A DNA stretch of 17,865 nt from Ignatzschineria sp. (GTDB lineage Bacteria; Pseudomonadota; Gammaproteobacteria; Cardiobacteriales; Wohlfahrtiimonadaceae). The DNA is taken from positions 1-17,865 of the forward strand of contig JASLFU010000042.1 of the NCBI GenBank assembly GCA_030150405.1, read 5' to 3'. Shown here one piece after another: positions 1-8,314 of this stretch. How positions within the stretch are numbered: position 1 is the first letter of the stretch; the number at the start of each line of letters is the position of its first letter. A program made the translations under genes and the position numbers. The notes below the pieces were generated by a model. The model searched no databases and had not been told where the DNA came from. It saw only the letters and a list, made by a program, of their open reading frames with translations.

Positions 1-241
1 GCTTACTATCCCAACGATTGAGGATAAGGATTTTATGCTCTTTTACGCAGGGGTTAAGGAGGAGGAAGGGGTATTGGTGAGTAATGGTGGGCGTATTCTG
101 CTTGCCGTTGCGATTGCTCCCACCTTTAAGGGTGCTTTTGAGAAGGTCTACTCCTATATGCCTCAGCTCGATGCTCCCTATACCTTCCATAGAAAGGATA
201 TTGGGCATCGTCAAATTGCTCGGGAAGAGGGTAGAGCTTAA
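1..241 (+). CDS. purD: Phosphoribosylamine-glycine ligase, C-terminal end (partial)
   Basis: The first 241 bases hold the last 79 or so codons of a gene that begins outside the window (reading frame from base 2, stop TAA at 239-241). The peptide carries the ending typical of GAR synthetase: FYAGVKEEEG, SNGGRIL, then a helix-rich stretch and the terminal FHRKDIGHR motif that ends most PurD proteins. PurD joins glycine to 5-phosphoribosylamine using ATP in the second step of purine synthesis, in the cytosol. The part seen belongs to the C-terminal domain that closes over the ATP-grasp core, so no catalytic residues are visible. A terminator follows about 75 bp after the stop. Identification rests on motif recall and is quite secure. 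Confidence 0.88.
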   Translation, partial: LTIPTIEDKDFMLFYAGVKEEEGVLVSNGGRILLAVAIAPTFKGAFEKVYSYMPQLDAPYTFHRKDIGHRQIAREEGRA

Positions 242-314
242 TAGAGCTTTAATAGAAGAAGTGTTCTTTGCAGAGGGGGAGATGATCCTTTCCCATAAAT
301 GTAGAGAATCGATT

Positions 315-343
315 AAAAGAGAGCGCATTAAGCGCTCTTTTTT
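315..343 (+). terminator. Intrinsic terminator after purD
   Basis: AGAGCGC (320-326), a 5-nt loop ATTAA, then GCGCTCT (332-338) running into TTTTT. An A-tract at 315-318 lets the stem extend into the T-run, with one G-T pair. No gene lies between this and the purD stop, so it most likely ends the purD transcript. Confidence 0.85.
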
Positions 344-422
344 GTTTGATCTTACGTAAAAAGGGGCTTTAAGACTACGCTATAGATAAGAGCGAGCAAT
401 TTTATAATTTAAGGAGAAGAGT

Positions 423-1214
423 ATGAAGAGAGAAAGAAGAGCCCCAGTGCTATTTATTGGGCATGGAACACCGATGAATACTATCGAAGATAATCGCTGG
501 ACAGAGGAGTGGCGGGAGTTGGGCGAGCTCCTTGTAGGAATTGAGGGGATTATTATGCTTTCCGCCCATTGGTATACCCACGGCACTTTAATTACTGAGA
601 AGGCTCACCCAGAGATGATTTACGATATGTATGGCTTTCCAGAGGAGCTCTATAATGTAAATTATCCGGCTAAAAATCCTGCCCATATACGGGATATTAC
701 CTTAAAGAGTTTAGCCAGTTATGCTCACTTAAATAGTGAGTGGGGGTATGATCATGGTAACTATTCGGTTCTCTATCAGATGTTTCCTAAGGCCGATATT
801 CCGCTTCATCAGGTTAGTATCAATGCTGATAAAACGAGTCAATACCATTTTGATTTAGGGCGTGCATTGCAACCTTTGCGGGAGCGTAATCTCTTAATTA
901 TTGGCTCGGGAAATATTGTTCATAATCTTCGAAAAATAAGCGCAGAGCGGGAATATCCTTGGGCAAAGAGATTTGATGATCTTGTGGTAAATAGGGTAAA
1001 ATCTCGCGCCTATAAAGAAATTATCGCATTAGAAGTTGAAGAGCCAGACTTTAAAGAAGCAGCGCCCACCCCCGATCATTACTATCCCTTTATAGCAGCT
1101 TTAGGTGCAAGTGATGAGAAGGAATCGGTGACAATCTTCAATCGTGAAATTACAGCAGGTTCACTCTCTATGACGAGTTATGCTTGGGGGCTTGAAGAGT
1201 ATCTTAAAGCTTAA
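423..1214 (+). CDS. ygiD: DODA-type extradiol dioxygenase (YgiD/LigB-like)
   Basis: The 263-residue protein matches the LigB-fold class III extradiol dioxygenase family, in the branch of E. coli YgiD, known as a 4,5-DOPA extradiol dioxygenase. Visible family signatures are GHGTPMN near the N-terminus with His14, SAHW with His49, YDHGNYSVL around residues 109-117, GSGNIVHN with His167, and TPDHYYP with His219. His14, His49 and His167 are the likely metal ligands and the others line the pocket. Length is as expected for the family. A good ribosome site, AAGGAG at 411-416, lies 6 bases before the ATG. It appears to be transcribed alone, between the purD terminator and a weak hairpin at 1238-1293. 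The natural substrate in bacteria is uncertain; ring cleavage of a catechol-type compound is inferred from the family. Confidence 0.88.
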   Translation: MKRERRAPVLFIGHGTPMNTIEDNRWTEEWRELGELLVGIEGIIMLSAHWYTHGTLITEKAHPEMIYDMYGFPEELYNVNYPAKNPAHIRDITLKSLASYAHLNSEWGYDHGNYSVLYQMFPKADIPLHQVSINADKTSQYHFDLGRALQPLRERNLLIIGSGNIVHNLRKISAEREYPWAKRFDDLVVNRVKSRAYKEIIALEVEEPDFKEAAPTPDHYYPFIAALGASDEKESVTIFNREITAGSLSMTSYAWGLEEYLKA

Positions 1215-1237
1215 AAGAACGCTAGAGAGATAACCAT

Positions 1238-1293
1238 AGGGAGAGAAGATAGGGCTGATCGACTATAAAAAGAGGCTCTCTATCCCTGTTTTT
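1238..1293 (+). terminator. Possible weak terminator after ygiD
   Basis: AGGGAGAGA (1238-1246) can pair with TCTC plus TCCCT (1277-1287) with a 2-nt bulge and a 30-nt internal loop, followed by GTTTTT at 1288-1293. The long loop and the bulge make this only a weak call. It sits between ygiD and the next gene. Confidence 0.3.
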
Positions 1294-1333
1294 CTAACAA
1301 TAATAAAATTATGTGAGGAGAAGCATCCCCCCT

Positions 1334-2950
1334 ATGATTAAACGTTATTTGCTCTATCTGTTGGGCGCTATTCTTCTCTTTTCGGTCATTATTACTTTAA
1401 CAACCCTCATCTTTGATGATTTTGATTCCCAATTTTATAAAGAAGATCGTGCTCTTTACGATCAACAGCAACTAGCACTTAAAGAGAGTGATCTAGATCG
1501 AGAGGTTGCAAATCTTCTTCAATTATCCGGAAAAAAAACAGGGCTCGTTCTTTTTGAAGAGAACCTTGATGCCTTTGCCATAAGGGTGCTTCTCGCAAGA
1601 GCTGCTACGCGCACGCTCGATCTGCAATATTATATTTGGCATGCGGATATTACCGGAATGTTATTGGCTCGAGAACTTGTGAAAGCGGCTGACCGGGGGG
1701 TTAAGGTGCGACTTTTATTAGATGATCTTAACTCTTTAGATAAAGATGCAAGTTTACAAGCCTTATCGGAACATAAAAATATTAGTGTACGGATGTTTAA
1801 TCCTGTACAGAGCCGCCAAAATCGCATAACGCGAATGGTGGAATTTCTCTTTCGAGGGTTAAGCCTCAATCGCCGTATGCATAATAAAGCTTGGATTGCC
1901 GATGGTAAATTAGCTGTAATTGGGGGGAGAAATATTGGGGATGAGTACTTTGATGCGGGAGAAGAGACCAATTTTGTAGATGTTGATGCTCTTTTAGTGG
2001 GGGAAGCTGTTGAAGATACCTTAGAGATCTTTAATGATTTTTGGTTTAGTGGTGTTGCGCGTCCTTTTAAAACATTGATAAAACGCCGAGGGTATACGCT
2101 AAAAGATCTTCGCAAGAGTTATGAGGAATTGAGTGAAGAGGAGCAGATGCGCACCAAAGAGTATCTCGATATTGTGCAGCATCACCCAAATATTAAGCGC
2201 CTATTAGCGCGACAAGCGGAGATCTATTGGAGCGATAATGCCCGAGTCTATTCAGATCCCCCCGAAAAAGTCTTTGATGAGCGGGAGGAGGAGTGGTTAC
2301 TGCCCCGTTTTCAGAAGCTTTGGGAAAGTGCAGAAGCCCAGCTCAACTTTGTTTCTCCTTATTTTATTCCCGGCGAGAGCGGCGTTGCTCTAATGCGCCA
2401 ACTGCGTGAGGAGTCGGTAGCGATCAATGTTTTAACCAACTCTTTAGCCGCAACGGATGTGCCGATGGTGCATAGTGGCTATATCAATTATCGCCAGCGA
2501 TTATTGGAAAAGGGGGTAAAGATCTATGAGCTTCGGCCTGAAACGATGGTGGAAGTTCGTTTAGGAAAGTTAGGGCAGAAGCTTAATCCCGGAAAGATCC
2601 CTAAATTAGGGGTGCAAAATAAGAGTCTACATACCAAAATTTTTACAGTGGATAATGATTGGAGCTTTATCGGCTCCTTTAACCTAGATCCCCGTTCTGC
2701 CAAGCTCAATACTGAGATGGGACTTTTAGTAGAAGATGCTATTATTACCGCACGTCTTAAAGAGCACTTTGAGCAAAAGAGCGCCTCTAATCGATCGTTT
2801 GAGCTCTATTTAGAAGGGGGAGAGCTCCGTTGGCTCGATATCAATGAAGCGGGGGAGAAGCGTATCTGGAAGGATGAACCCGCAACCGGTATCTTTACCC
2901 GCATGATGGTGAAATTTCTCTCCTATTTACCGCTAGAGTCCCAGCTTTAA
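1334..2950 (+). CDS. clsC: Phospholipase D family protein, cardiolipin synthase C-like
   Basis: Membrane-anchored enzyme of the phospholipase D superfamily, 538 residues from the chosen start. Residues 1-27 form one hydrophobic segment (MIKRYLLYLLGAILLF...), which would anchor the enzyme to the inner membrane. Two HKD motifs are present: HNKAWIAD with His183, Lys185 and Asp190, followed by the GGRNIGDEYF block; and HTKIFTVD with His433, Lys435 and Asp440, followed by GSFNLDPRS. These two half-sites form the active centre. The pattern fits ClsC (YmdC), which in E. coli makes cardiolipin from phosphatidylglycerol and phosphatidylethanolamine. The E. coli partner gene ymdB is not adjacent. The frame is open back to a GTG at 1313, but that has no ribosome site, whereas AGGAG at 1316-1320 serves the ATG at 1334, with a rather long 13-nt gap. 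Another PLD-family activity cannot be excluded. Confidence 0.85.
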   Translation: MIKRYLLYLLGAILLFSVIITLTTLIFDDFDSQFYKEDRALYDQQQLALKESDLDREVANLLQLSGKKTGLVLFEENLDAFAIRVLLARAATRTLDLQYYIWHADITGMLLARELVKAADRGVKVRLLLDDLNSLDKDASLQALSEHKNISVRMFNPVQSRQNRITRMVEFLFRGLSLNRRMHNKAWIADGKLAVIGGRNIGDEYFDAGEETNFVDVDALLVGEAVEDTLEIFNDFWFSGVARPFKTLIKRRGYTLKDLRKSYEELSEEEQMRTKEYLDIVQHHPNIKRLLARQAEIYWSDNARVYSDPPEKVFDEREEEWLLPRFQKLWESAEAQLNFVSPYFIPGESGVALMRQLREESVAINVLTNSLAATDVPMVHSGYINYRQRLLEKGVKIYELRPETMVEVRLGKLGQKLNPGKIPKLGVQNKSLHTKIFTVDNDWSFIGSFNLDPRSAKLNTEMGLLVEDAIITARLKEHFEQKSASNRSFELYLEGGELRWLDINEAGEKRIWKDEPATGIFTRMMVKFLSYLPLESQL

Positions 2951-3169
2951 TTTTCTCTCTATAAACAGCATTTATATAAAACGTTTATATAAAAAATAGG
3001 TGAAAATTTCTCTTTGATTTCACCTTATCTCTAATTTTTGTAAAAGAGTTTGTGCCCAATCTCGTTAATTTTGTATAAAAAACAGTCGTTTTGTGGGGTT
3101 TATAACCAATTGATTTGGCGTGATTTTTTCTCCTTTCGTTTATTTTGTATACTTTATTTGATTTTTTGA
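2951..3169. other. AT-rich spacer between clsC and putA
   Basis: No gene is seen here. The stretch holds two copies of the self-complementary decamer TTTATATAAA (2971-2980 and 2984-2993), an 8-bp inverted repeat AGGTGAAA/TTTCACCT (2998-3005 and 3018-3025), and two copies of ATTTTGTATA (3068-3077 and 3142-3151). The AGGTGAAA hairpin lacks a clean T-run directly after it, so it is not a convincing terminator. Together with the putA promoter call this fills the 324-bp gap. Confidence 0.5.
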
Positions 3170-3198
3170 TTGTCACTCTAAAGTTTTAGTGCTAGCTT
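3170..3198 (+). promoter_or_regulatory. Predicted sigma-70 promoter of putAP
   Basis: TTGTCA at 3170-3175 matches the -35 box in five of six bases. A 17-bp spacer leads to TAGCTT at 3193-3198, preceded by TGC, which makes it an extended -10 and compensates for the poor hexamer. The start would lie near 3205, giving a leader of about 70 nt. GTTTTA (3183-3188) and TAAAAC (3198-3203) form an inverted repeat straddling the -10 box, a plausible operator position. All of this is inferred from sequence alone. Confidence 0.45.
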
Positions 3199-3274
3199 AA
3201 AACGATAAAATTGTGAGCATTCTGTTTGGCTCAAAAATAACAATCACACTGATAAATCAGAGGGGAGTAGAGTA

Positions 3275-6200
3275 ATGAACCAATATCGTGAACTGTTAAA
3301 TCAGGGTTTTGAAGGAATGGATAGCCAGAGCTATTTTGAGAAGATTTCCGCTGCATACCTTGAAGATGAAGCAGTTGTCTTAGAGGGGTTGATCGAGTTT
3401 TTAGATCTCTCCGAGAGCGATATCGCTACCGTTGAAAAAGAGGCGCAAGATCTTATTAATACCATTCGTAAAGCGCCAGATGTTGAGGATTCTCTAGATG
3501 CGTTACTGCGTCAATACAGCTTAAATACCAAAGAGGGTATTGTTTTAATGTCGTTAGCGGAAGCATTACTCCGTGTTCCTGATAAGGAGACGGCAGATGC
3601 CTTAATTCGCGATAAAATTGCCGGTGTTGATTGGCGCTCTCATAAGGGAAAGAGCAATAAGAGCCTAGTGAATTTAGCAACACTTGGACTTATGCTCACA
3701 GGTGAGATTATCTCTGAAGAGGAGGAGAAGGGAATCTTTAAACGGATGACTCAGCGCCTCTCAGAGCCGGTTATTCGGGCAGCTGTCAATCAGGCGATGC
3801 AGATCATGGGTAAACAATTTGTTCTAGGTAGAACGATTGAAGAGGCGATCAAAAATGGTCGTAAAACCCGTGAAAAAGGGTATACCTACACCTTTGATAT
3901 GTTAGGAGAAGCTGCGCTTACAGAGAAGGATGCGGGAATCTATTACAAATCTTATGAAGATGCGGTAAAAGCAGCCGGTAAGGAGAGCCCACAGCCCAAT
4001 AGTCCTAAGCCTTCACTCTCGATTAAACTTTCAGCACTTCATCCCCGGTATGAAGTTGCGCAAAGAGATCGAGTGATGACGGAGCTCTTTGAATCTGTAA
4101 AAAAACTAGCCCTTTTAGGAAAGAGCCTAAATGTAGATATTAGTATCGACGCTGAAGAGGCTGATCGTTTGGAGTTATCCCTCCATCTCTTTAAAAAGCT
4201 CTTAGAGGTACCCGAAATTCGCTCTTGGGGCGGCTTAGGATTGGTTGTACAAGGTTATTCAAAATGGGCGCTCCCCGTATTGATCTGGACAACTCTAGTG
4301 GGGCGGGAATTAAATGTTAAAATTCCGCTTCGCCTTGTAAAAGGAGCTTATTGGGATACTGAGATTAAAGCGTTCCAAGTGCGCGGATTAAATCAATACC
4401 CTGTATATACTCGTAAAGAGAATACCGATCTTTCCTATTTAGCTTGTGCTAAATATCTTCTTTCTGATTTAACAAAAGGAGTTATTGAGCCGCAATTTGC
4501 CACTCATAATGCGCATACAGTGGCGTCAATTATTCAGTTAGCTGGCGATCGAGAGTTTGAATTCCAGCGTCTTCACGGGATGGGCGAAGCGCTTTATGAT
4601 GAAGTCATTAAACGTACGCAAAAAACAGTACGGATCTACGCGCCTGTAGGAGAGCATCGTGATCTTCTTCCCTATCTTGTTCGTCGTCTTTTAGAAAATG
4701 GGGCAAACTCCTCATTTGTTCACCAATTGGTTGACCCTGAGATTCCAGTGGCTCAGTTAACGCGTCATCCGCTTCATATCATTCGTGAAAATGAGACTAT
4801 CGCAAATCCAGCTATTCCTATGGCATGCGATATTTTAGGGGATAATCGCCGTAACTCCGAGGGGCTCAATGTCAATATTGAAGGGGAGTGGAAGCCCTTT
4901 GAGAAAGAGCTCGAAGGCTTTTTAAGCCATACTTGGAAGGCAACCCCGATGATCAATGGTCAGCCTGGAGAAGGGAAAGAGACCCATAAAGTGCACTCGC
5001 CATTTGCTCGTCATAATGAGGTAGGGGAAGTAACCTTTAGCTCTGAAAATGATGTGAAAAAAGCGATCGATACTTTAGAAAAATCCTGGTTTAAATGGAA
5101 TAAACGGGATGTGGAAGAGCGAGCACAAATCTTAGAAAAAATGGCCGATCTTTTAGAGCAAAATCGTGCGGAGTTAATTGCTCTTTGTGCTTTAGAAGCT
5201 GGTAAAACAATTCAAGATGGAATAGATGAAGTCAAAGAAGCGGTAGATTTCTGTCGCTATTATGCAATCGAAGCTCGTAAACATAGCCAAGAGATCATTT
5301 TTGATGGTCCGACAGGGGAGAGAAATAGTTTCTATTATGAGGGTAAAGGGATTATTGCCTGTATTAGCCCCTGGAACTTCCCCTTAGCGATCTATTTAGG
5401 GCAGATTACCGCTGCGCTTGTAGCGGGAAATGCGGTGATTGCAAAACCAGCGGAGACCACCTCTTTAATTGGTTATCGTGCCCTTGAACTTCTTTTTGAA
5501 GCGGGATTACCGAAAGATGTTATTGCTTATCTTCCGGGCTCAGGCCGTGAAATTGGAGATATTTTAACGCAAGATCATCGTATTCAAGGTGTGGCTTTTA
5601 CAGGTTCAACAGCAACCGCACAAGCGATTAATATGAACTTTGCTCGTCGTGGGGGCGCATTACCGACGATTATTGCTGAAACCGGTGGCCAAAACGTGAT
5701 GTTTGTGGATTCTACCGCGCTTCCAGAGCAGGTGGCAAAAGATGCATTACAATCAGCCTTTGTAAGTGCGGGCCAGCGCTGTTCAGCATTGCGTGTTCTC
5801 TATCTTCAAGAAGAGATTGCTGATCGAGTGATTGAGCTATTAAAAGGCGCAATTAATGATTTAGTTGTCGGAAAGCCGTATGATCTTAAAACAGATGTGG
5901 GCCCGGTGATTGATGAAAATGCGAAAAATGCCCTTTTAGAGCATATCAATCAATTAAAATCGGAGGGCAAATTAGTCGCTGAAGGGAGTATCTCTCCAGA
6001 GTTAGATGCGGTTGGCTACTTTGTTCCCCCAACTATTTTTGAGATTGACTCAATCTCGGAGCTCACAAAAGAGAATTTTGGACCGATTATGCATATCGTC
6101 CGCTATAAAGCAGGTGAGCTTAAAGAGCGCATTATGGATGTCAATAACACAGGTTTTGGCTTAACCATGGGCGTTCATAGCCGTAATGAGGAGACGGTGC

Positions 6201-6421
6201 AATTTATTGAGTACTATTCTCGCGTCGGTAACTTCTATGTGAACCGAAATCAGGTAGGGGCAGTGGTTGGAGTTCAACCCTTTGGAGGCTTAGGACTCTC
6301 GGGGACAGGACCAAAAGCTGGAGGGCCAAACTACCTATTGCGCTTTATGATTGAGCGCTCAGTGTCGAATAATATCGCAGCCATCGGCGGGAATACGGCG
6401 CTTTTAAGTTTACAACAATAA
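3275..6421 (+). CDS. putA: Bifunctional proline dehydrogenase / glutamate-semialdehyde dehydrogenase
   Basis: PutA oxidises proline to pyrroline-5-carboxylate with FAD, then the hydrolysed semialdehyde to glutamate with NAD+; the intermediate is channelled inside the protein. Residues about 80-190 form the helical arm and about 230-500 the FAD barrel, with SIKLSALHPRY (Lys251), IDAEE (Asp292), RLVKGAYWD, and YLVRRLLENGANSSFV with Arg470-Arg471 that bind the proline carboxylate. From about residue 570 comes the aldehyde dehydrogenase: SPWNFP (Asn701), AKPAET (Lys724), FTGST, AETGGQN (Glu802) and AGQRCSALR with catalytic Cys836. At 1048 residues it is a short type-A PutA. The N-terminus (MNQYRELLNQ...) has no ribbon-helix-helix DNA-binding domain, unlike the roughly 1320-residue enteric PutA that represses its own operon. 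The ribosome site AGGGGAG lies at 3262-3268. putP follows 27 bp later, so the two are probably co-transcribed. Confidence 0.97.
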   Translation: MNQYRELLNQGFEGMDSQSYFEKISAAYLEDEAVVLEGLIEFLDLSESDIATVEKEAQDLINTIRKAPDVEDSLDALLRQYSLNTKEGIVLMSLAEALLRVPDKETADALIRDKIAGVDWRSHKGKSNKSLVNLATLGLMLTGEIISEEEEKGIFKRMTQRLSEPVIRAAVNQAMQIMGKQFVLGRTIEEAIKNGRKTREKGYTYTFDMLGEAALTEKDAGIYYKSYEDAVKAAGKESPQPNSPKPSLSIKLSALHPRYEVAQRDRVMTELFESVKKLALLGKSLNVDISIDAEEADRLELSLHLFKKLLEVPEIRSWGGLGLVVQGYSKWALPVLIWTTLVGRELNVKIPLRLVKGAYWDTEIKAFQVRGLNQYPVYTRKENTDLSYLACAKYLLSDLTKGVIEPQFATHNAHTVASIIQLAGDREFEFQRLHGMGEALYDEVIKRTQKTVRIYAPVGEHRDLLPYLVRRLLENGANSSFVHQLVDPEIPVAQLTRHPLHIIRENETIANPAIPMACDILGDNRRNSEGLNVNIEGEWKPFEKELEGFLSHTWKATPMINGQPGEGKETHKVHSPFARHNEVGEVTFSSENDVKKAIDTLEKSWFKWNKRDVEERAQILEKMADLLEQNRAELIALCALEAGKTIQDGIDEVKEAVDFCRYYAIEARKHSQEIIFDGPTGERNSFYYEGKGIIACISPWNFPLAIYLGQITAALVAGNAVIAKPAETTSLIGYRALELLFEAGLPKDVIAYLPGSGREIGDILTQDHRIQGVAFTGSTATAQAINMNFARRGGALPTIIAETGGQNVMFVDSTALPEQVAKDALQSAFVSAGQRCSALRVLYLQEEIADRVIELLKGAINDLVVGKPYDLKTDVGPVIDENAKNALLEHINQLKSEGKLVAEGSISPELDAVGYFVPPTIFEIDSISELTKENFGPIMHIVRYKAGELKERIMDVNNTGFGLTMGVHSRNEETVQFIEYYSRVGNFYVNRNQVGAVVGVQPFGGLGLSGTGPKAGGPNYLLRFMIERSVSNNIAAIGGNTALLSLQQ

Positions 6422-6448
6422 GATGGGAAAACCCCACGGGAGGGAATT

Positions 6449-8053
6449 ATGAGTCTATTGACAACAATGCAGCCACTGCATATCACATTTTTTATCTATA
6501 TCGTACTGATGTTGGTGATCGGCTATTATGCCTATCGCTCAACACAGGACCTATCAGATTATATTTTAGGAGGTCGGCGGCTAGGAAGCTTTGTAACAGC
6601 GCTCTCTGCCGGAGCTTCCGATATGAGTGGCTGGTTACTAATGGGGCTTCCTGGCGCGGTCTTTATTGCCGGAATTTCAGAGTCCTGGATTGCCATTGGT
6701 CTATCGATCGGGGCATATCTTAACTGGCTTTTAGTCGCAGGAAGGTTGCGTATCTTTACGGAATATACCGGGGATGCCTTAACACTTCCCGACTATTTCC
6801 AAGGTCGATTTGAGGATAAGAGCCGGATGTTAAAAATTGTAGCGTCCCTGGTGATTCTCTTCTTCTTTGTAATCTATTGTGCTTCAGGCGTTGTAGCGAG
6901 TGCACGTCTCTTTGAGAGTACCTTTGGAATGGATTACGATGTGGCGATCTGGGTGGGAGCTTTTGCTACGATTATGTATGTCTTTATCGGTGGATTTTTA
7001 GCCGTAAGCTGGACCGATACTGTTCAAGCCTCCCTTATGATCTTTGCGCTAATTTTAGTGCCCGTAATGGTGATTTTAAAATTAGGCGATGCGGGAAGTT
7101 TTGATGTAGGGACAACCTTAGAGATGATCAAGGCGAAAAATCCAGCGTATCTTAACTTTACCCATGGTTTAACGGGCATTGCGATTCTTTCGCTCATTGC
7201 TTGGGGGCTTGGGTATTTTGGTCAACCCCATATCCTAGTACGTTTTATGGCTGCTGATTCTGTAAAAACGATTCCTAACGCACGCCGCATCTCCATCACT
7301 TGGATGGTACTCTGCTTAGCAGGTGCCGTAGCCATTGGATTTTTCGGTATTGCTTACTTTATCGAAAACCCAGAGCAGGGCATCAACGTTTTAGGCGGTG
7401 TAAATGCTGCGGGTGAAACGGTACAAGGTAATGCAGAGTCGATCTTTATGGAGCTTGCGAAAGTGCTTCTGAATCCTTGGATTGCCGGAATTGTTCTCTC
7501 AGCAGTATTAGCTGCGGTAATGAGTACATTAAGCTGTCAGCTTTTAGTTGCTTCAAGCGCTTTAACCGAGGATCTTTATAAAGGCTTCATTCGTAAAGAT
7601 GCCGGTGAAAATGAGCTTGTATGGGTTGGAAGAATGATGGTTTTCCTTGTGGCGATGATCGCAATTATGATCGCTCACGATCCTACCAGTAAGGTACTTG
7701 GCCTTGTTTCCTATGCGTGGGCTGGCTTTGGTGCTGCTTTTGGTCCGTTAGTGATTATCTCTGTTTTCTGGAGAGGGACAACCCGTAATGGTGCGCTTAC
7801 AGGTATGATTGTGGGGGCTTTAACGGTAATTATCTATCCAAAGCTGGCGGATATTATTGTGGGCATGGGCTTAACCTCAATGAATGCCGCAGAGCTTAAA
7901 GCCGCTTATCCTATCTTAACGCTTTATGAGATTGTTCCGGGCTTTGTGCTTTCAGTGCTCTCAATCATTGGTGTGAGCTTAATGGGTAAACCTTCAGCAA
8001 CCATGACAGAGAACTTTGATAAAGCAACAGAAGCCTATGCAACGGGGCGTTAA
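6449..8053 (+). CDS. putP: Sodium/proline symporter
   Basis: Inner-membrane symporter of the SSS family (TC 2.A.21, SLC5-like) that imports L-proline with Na+. The 534-residue protein is hydrophobic throughout, consistent with 13 membrane helices. The region ILGGRRLGSF, then LSAGASDMSGW with Asp58, Met59 and Ser60, corresponds to helix II of E. coli PutP (Asp55, Met56, Ser57), which contributes to Na+ and proline binding. AVMSTLSCQLLV contains Ser359-Thr360, equivalent to Ser340-Thr341. It is about 30 residues longer than the E. coli protein, with extra sequence in a loop before these residues. The ribosome site GGGAGGGA ends a few bases before the ATG. Lying 27 bp after putA with a strong terminator behind it, it completes a two-gene import-and-breakdown unit in which both genes point the same way, unlike the divergent enteric arrangement. 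Confidence 0.96.
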   Translation: MSLLTTMQPLHITFFIYIVLMLVIGYYAYRSTQDLSDYILGGRRLGSFVTALSAGASDMSGWLLMGLPGAVFIAGISESWIAIGLSIGAYLNWLLVAGRLRIFTEYTGDALTLPDYFQGRFEDKSRMLKIVASLVILFFFVIYCASGVVASARLFESTFGMDYDVAIWVGAFATIMYVFIGGFLAVSWTDTVQASLMIFALILVPVMVILKLGDAGSFDVGTTLEMIKAKNPAYLNFTHGLTGIAILSLIAWGLGYFGQPHILVRFMAADSVKTIPNARRISITWMVLCLAGAVAIGFFGIAYFIENPEQGINVLGGVNAAGETVQGNAESIFMELAKVLLNPWIAGIVLSAVLAAVMSTLSCQLLVASSALTEDLYKGFIRKDAGENELVWVGRMMVFLVAMIAIMIAHDPTSKVLGLVSYAWAGFGAAFGPLVIISVFWRGTTRNGALTGMIVGALTVIIYPKLADIIVGMGLTSMNAAELKAAYPILTLYEIVPGFVLSVLSIIGVSLMGKPSATMTENFDKATEAYATGR

Positions 8054-8075
8054 TTGATGATTTATTAGCAGGATC

Positions 8076-8087
8076 GATCTATAGATC
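8076..8087. repeat. Perfect 12-bp palindrome GATCTATAGATC
   Basis: A self-complementary 12-mer lies 23 bp after the putP stop and upstream of its terminator. It may be chance in an AT-rich spacer containing two nearby GATC sites, or a protein site; nothing else supports a function. Confidence 0.4.
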
Positions 8088-8107
8088 ACAAAGCTATAAG
8101 CACTTTT

Positions 8108-8134
8108 AGAAGGCAGGGAAACCTGCCTTTTTTT
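8108..8134 (+). terminator. Strong intrinsic terminator of putAP
   Basis: AGGCAGG (8111-8117), a GAAA tetraloop, CCTGCCT (8122-8128), then a continuous T-run to 8134. Flanking A-T and G-T pairs lengthen the stem. It ends the putA-putP transcript. Confidence 0.93.
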
Positions 8135-8184
8135 ATTGTCTTAAGTTTTGTAAGGTTCTTTTTAAGATTGTATTTTATAGATAT

Positions 8185-8209
8185 AAAAAAGCCCCACCAA
8201 AGTGGGGCT
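8185..8209 (-). terminator. Intrinsic terminator, minus strand
   Basis: Read on the minus strand, AGCCCCAC, loop TTTG and GTGGGGCT are followed by TTTTTT (AAAAAA at 8185-8190 on the plus strand). The plus-strand reading has no T-run, so direction is clear. The only minus-strand gene upstream of it is the entericidin gene, whose stop lies about 190 bp away. Confidence 0.85.
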
Positions 8210-8260
8210 CATTACGGTATAAAGAGACGATTTCGTTGGATGAAATTACCGTATTCGACC
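8210..8260 (-). ncRNA. Candidate structured 3' RNA before the minus-strand terminator
   Basis: On the minus strand, TACGGTA (8253-8247) pairs perfectly with TACCGTA (8219-8213). Enclosed, directly after the first arm, is a small hairpin ATTTC/GAAAT with loop ATCCAAC. Only ATGA plus the terminator stem follows. The nested arrangement ending in an intrinsic terminator looks like a small RNA or an RNA processed from the 3' untranslated region of the entericidin transcript. I do not recognise it as a known family and see no strong promoter of its own. Confidence 0.4.
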
Positions 8261-8314
8261 TTGGCTATCTCCCGTTCTTCTTTTCCTATTTGAATTATTA
8301 TTGTCTTTATAATG

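Noticed and set aside
84..359. Open frame overlapping the end of purD
   Set aside because: It runs in another frame through the conserved purD end and its terminator, has no ribosome site, and its product shows no recognisable pattern.
403..408. TATAAT just before ygiD
   Set aside because: A start from this box would fall in the ribosome site, and no -35 is found at the right distance.
1313..1333. GTG at 1313 as start of the phospholipase D gene
   Set aside because: No ribosome site lies before it, and the added residues include part of the ribosome site that serves the ATG at 1334.
2998..3030. AGGTGAAA/TTTCACCT hairpin as terminator of the phospholipase D gene
   Set aside because: A 12-nt loop and no immediate T-run; the A-tract on its left would suit a minus-strand terminator, but no minus-strand gene is there.
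8210..8290. tRNA-like GGTCGAATAC near the minus-strand terminator
   Set aside because: No acceptor stem, anticodon arm or D arm can be paired around it.
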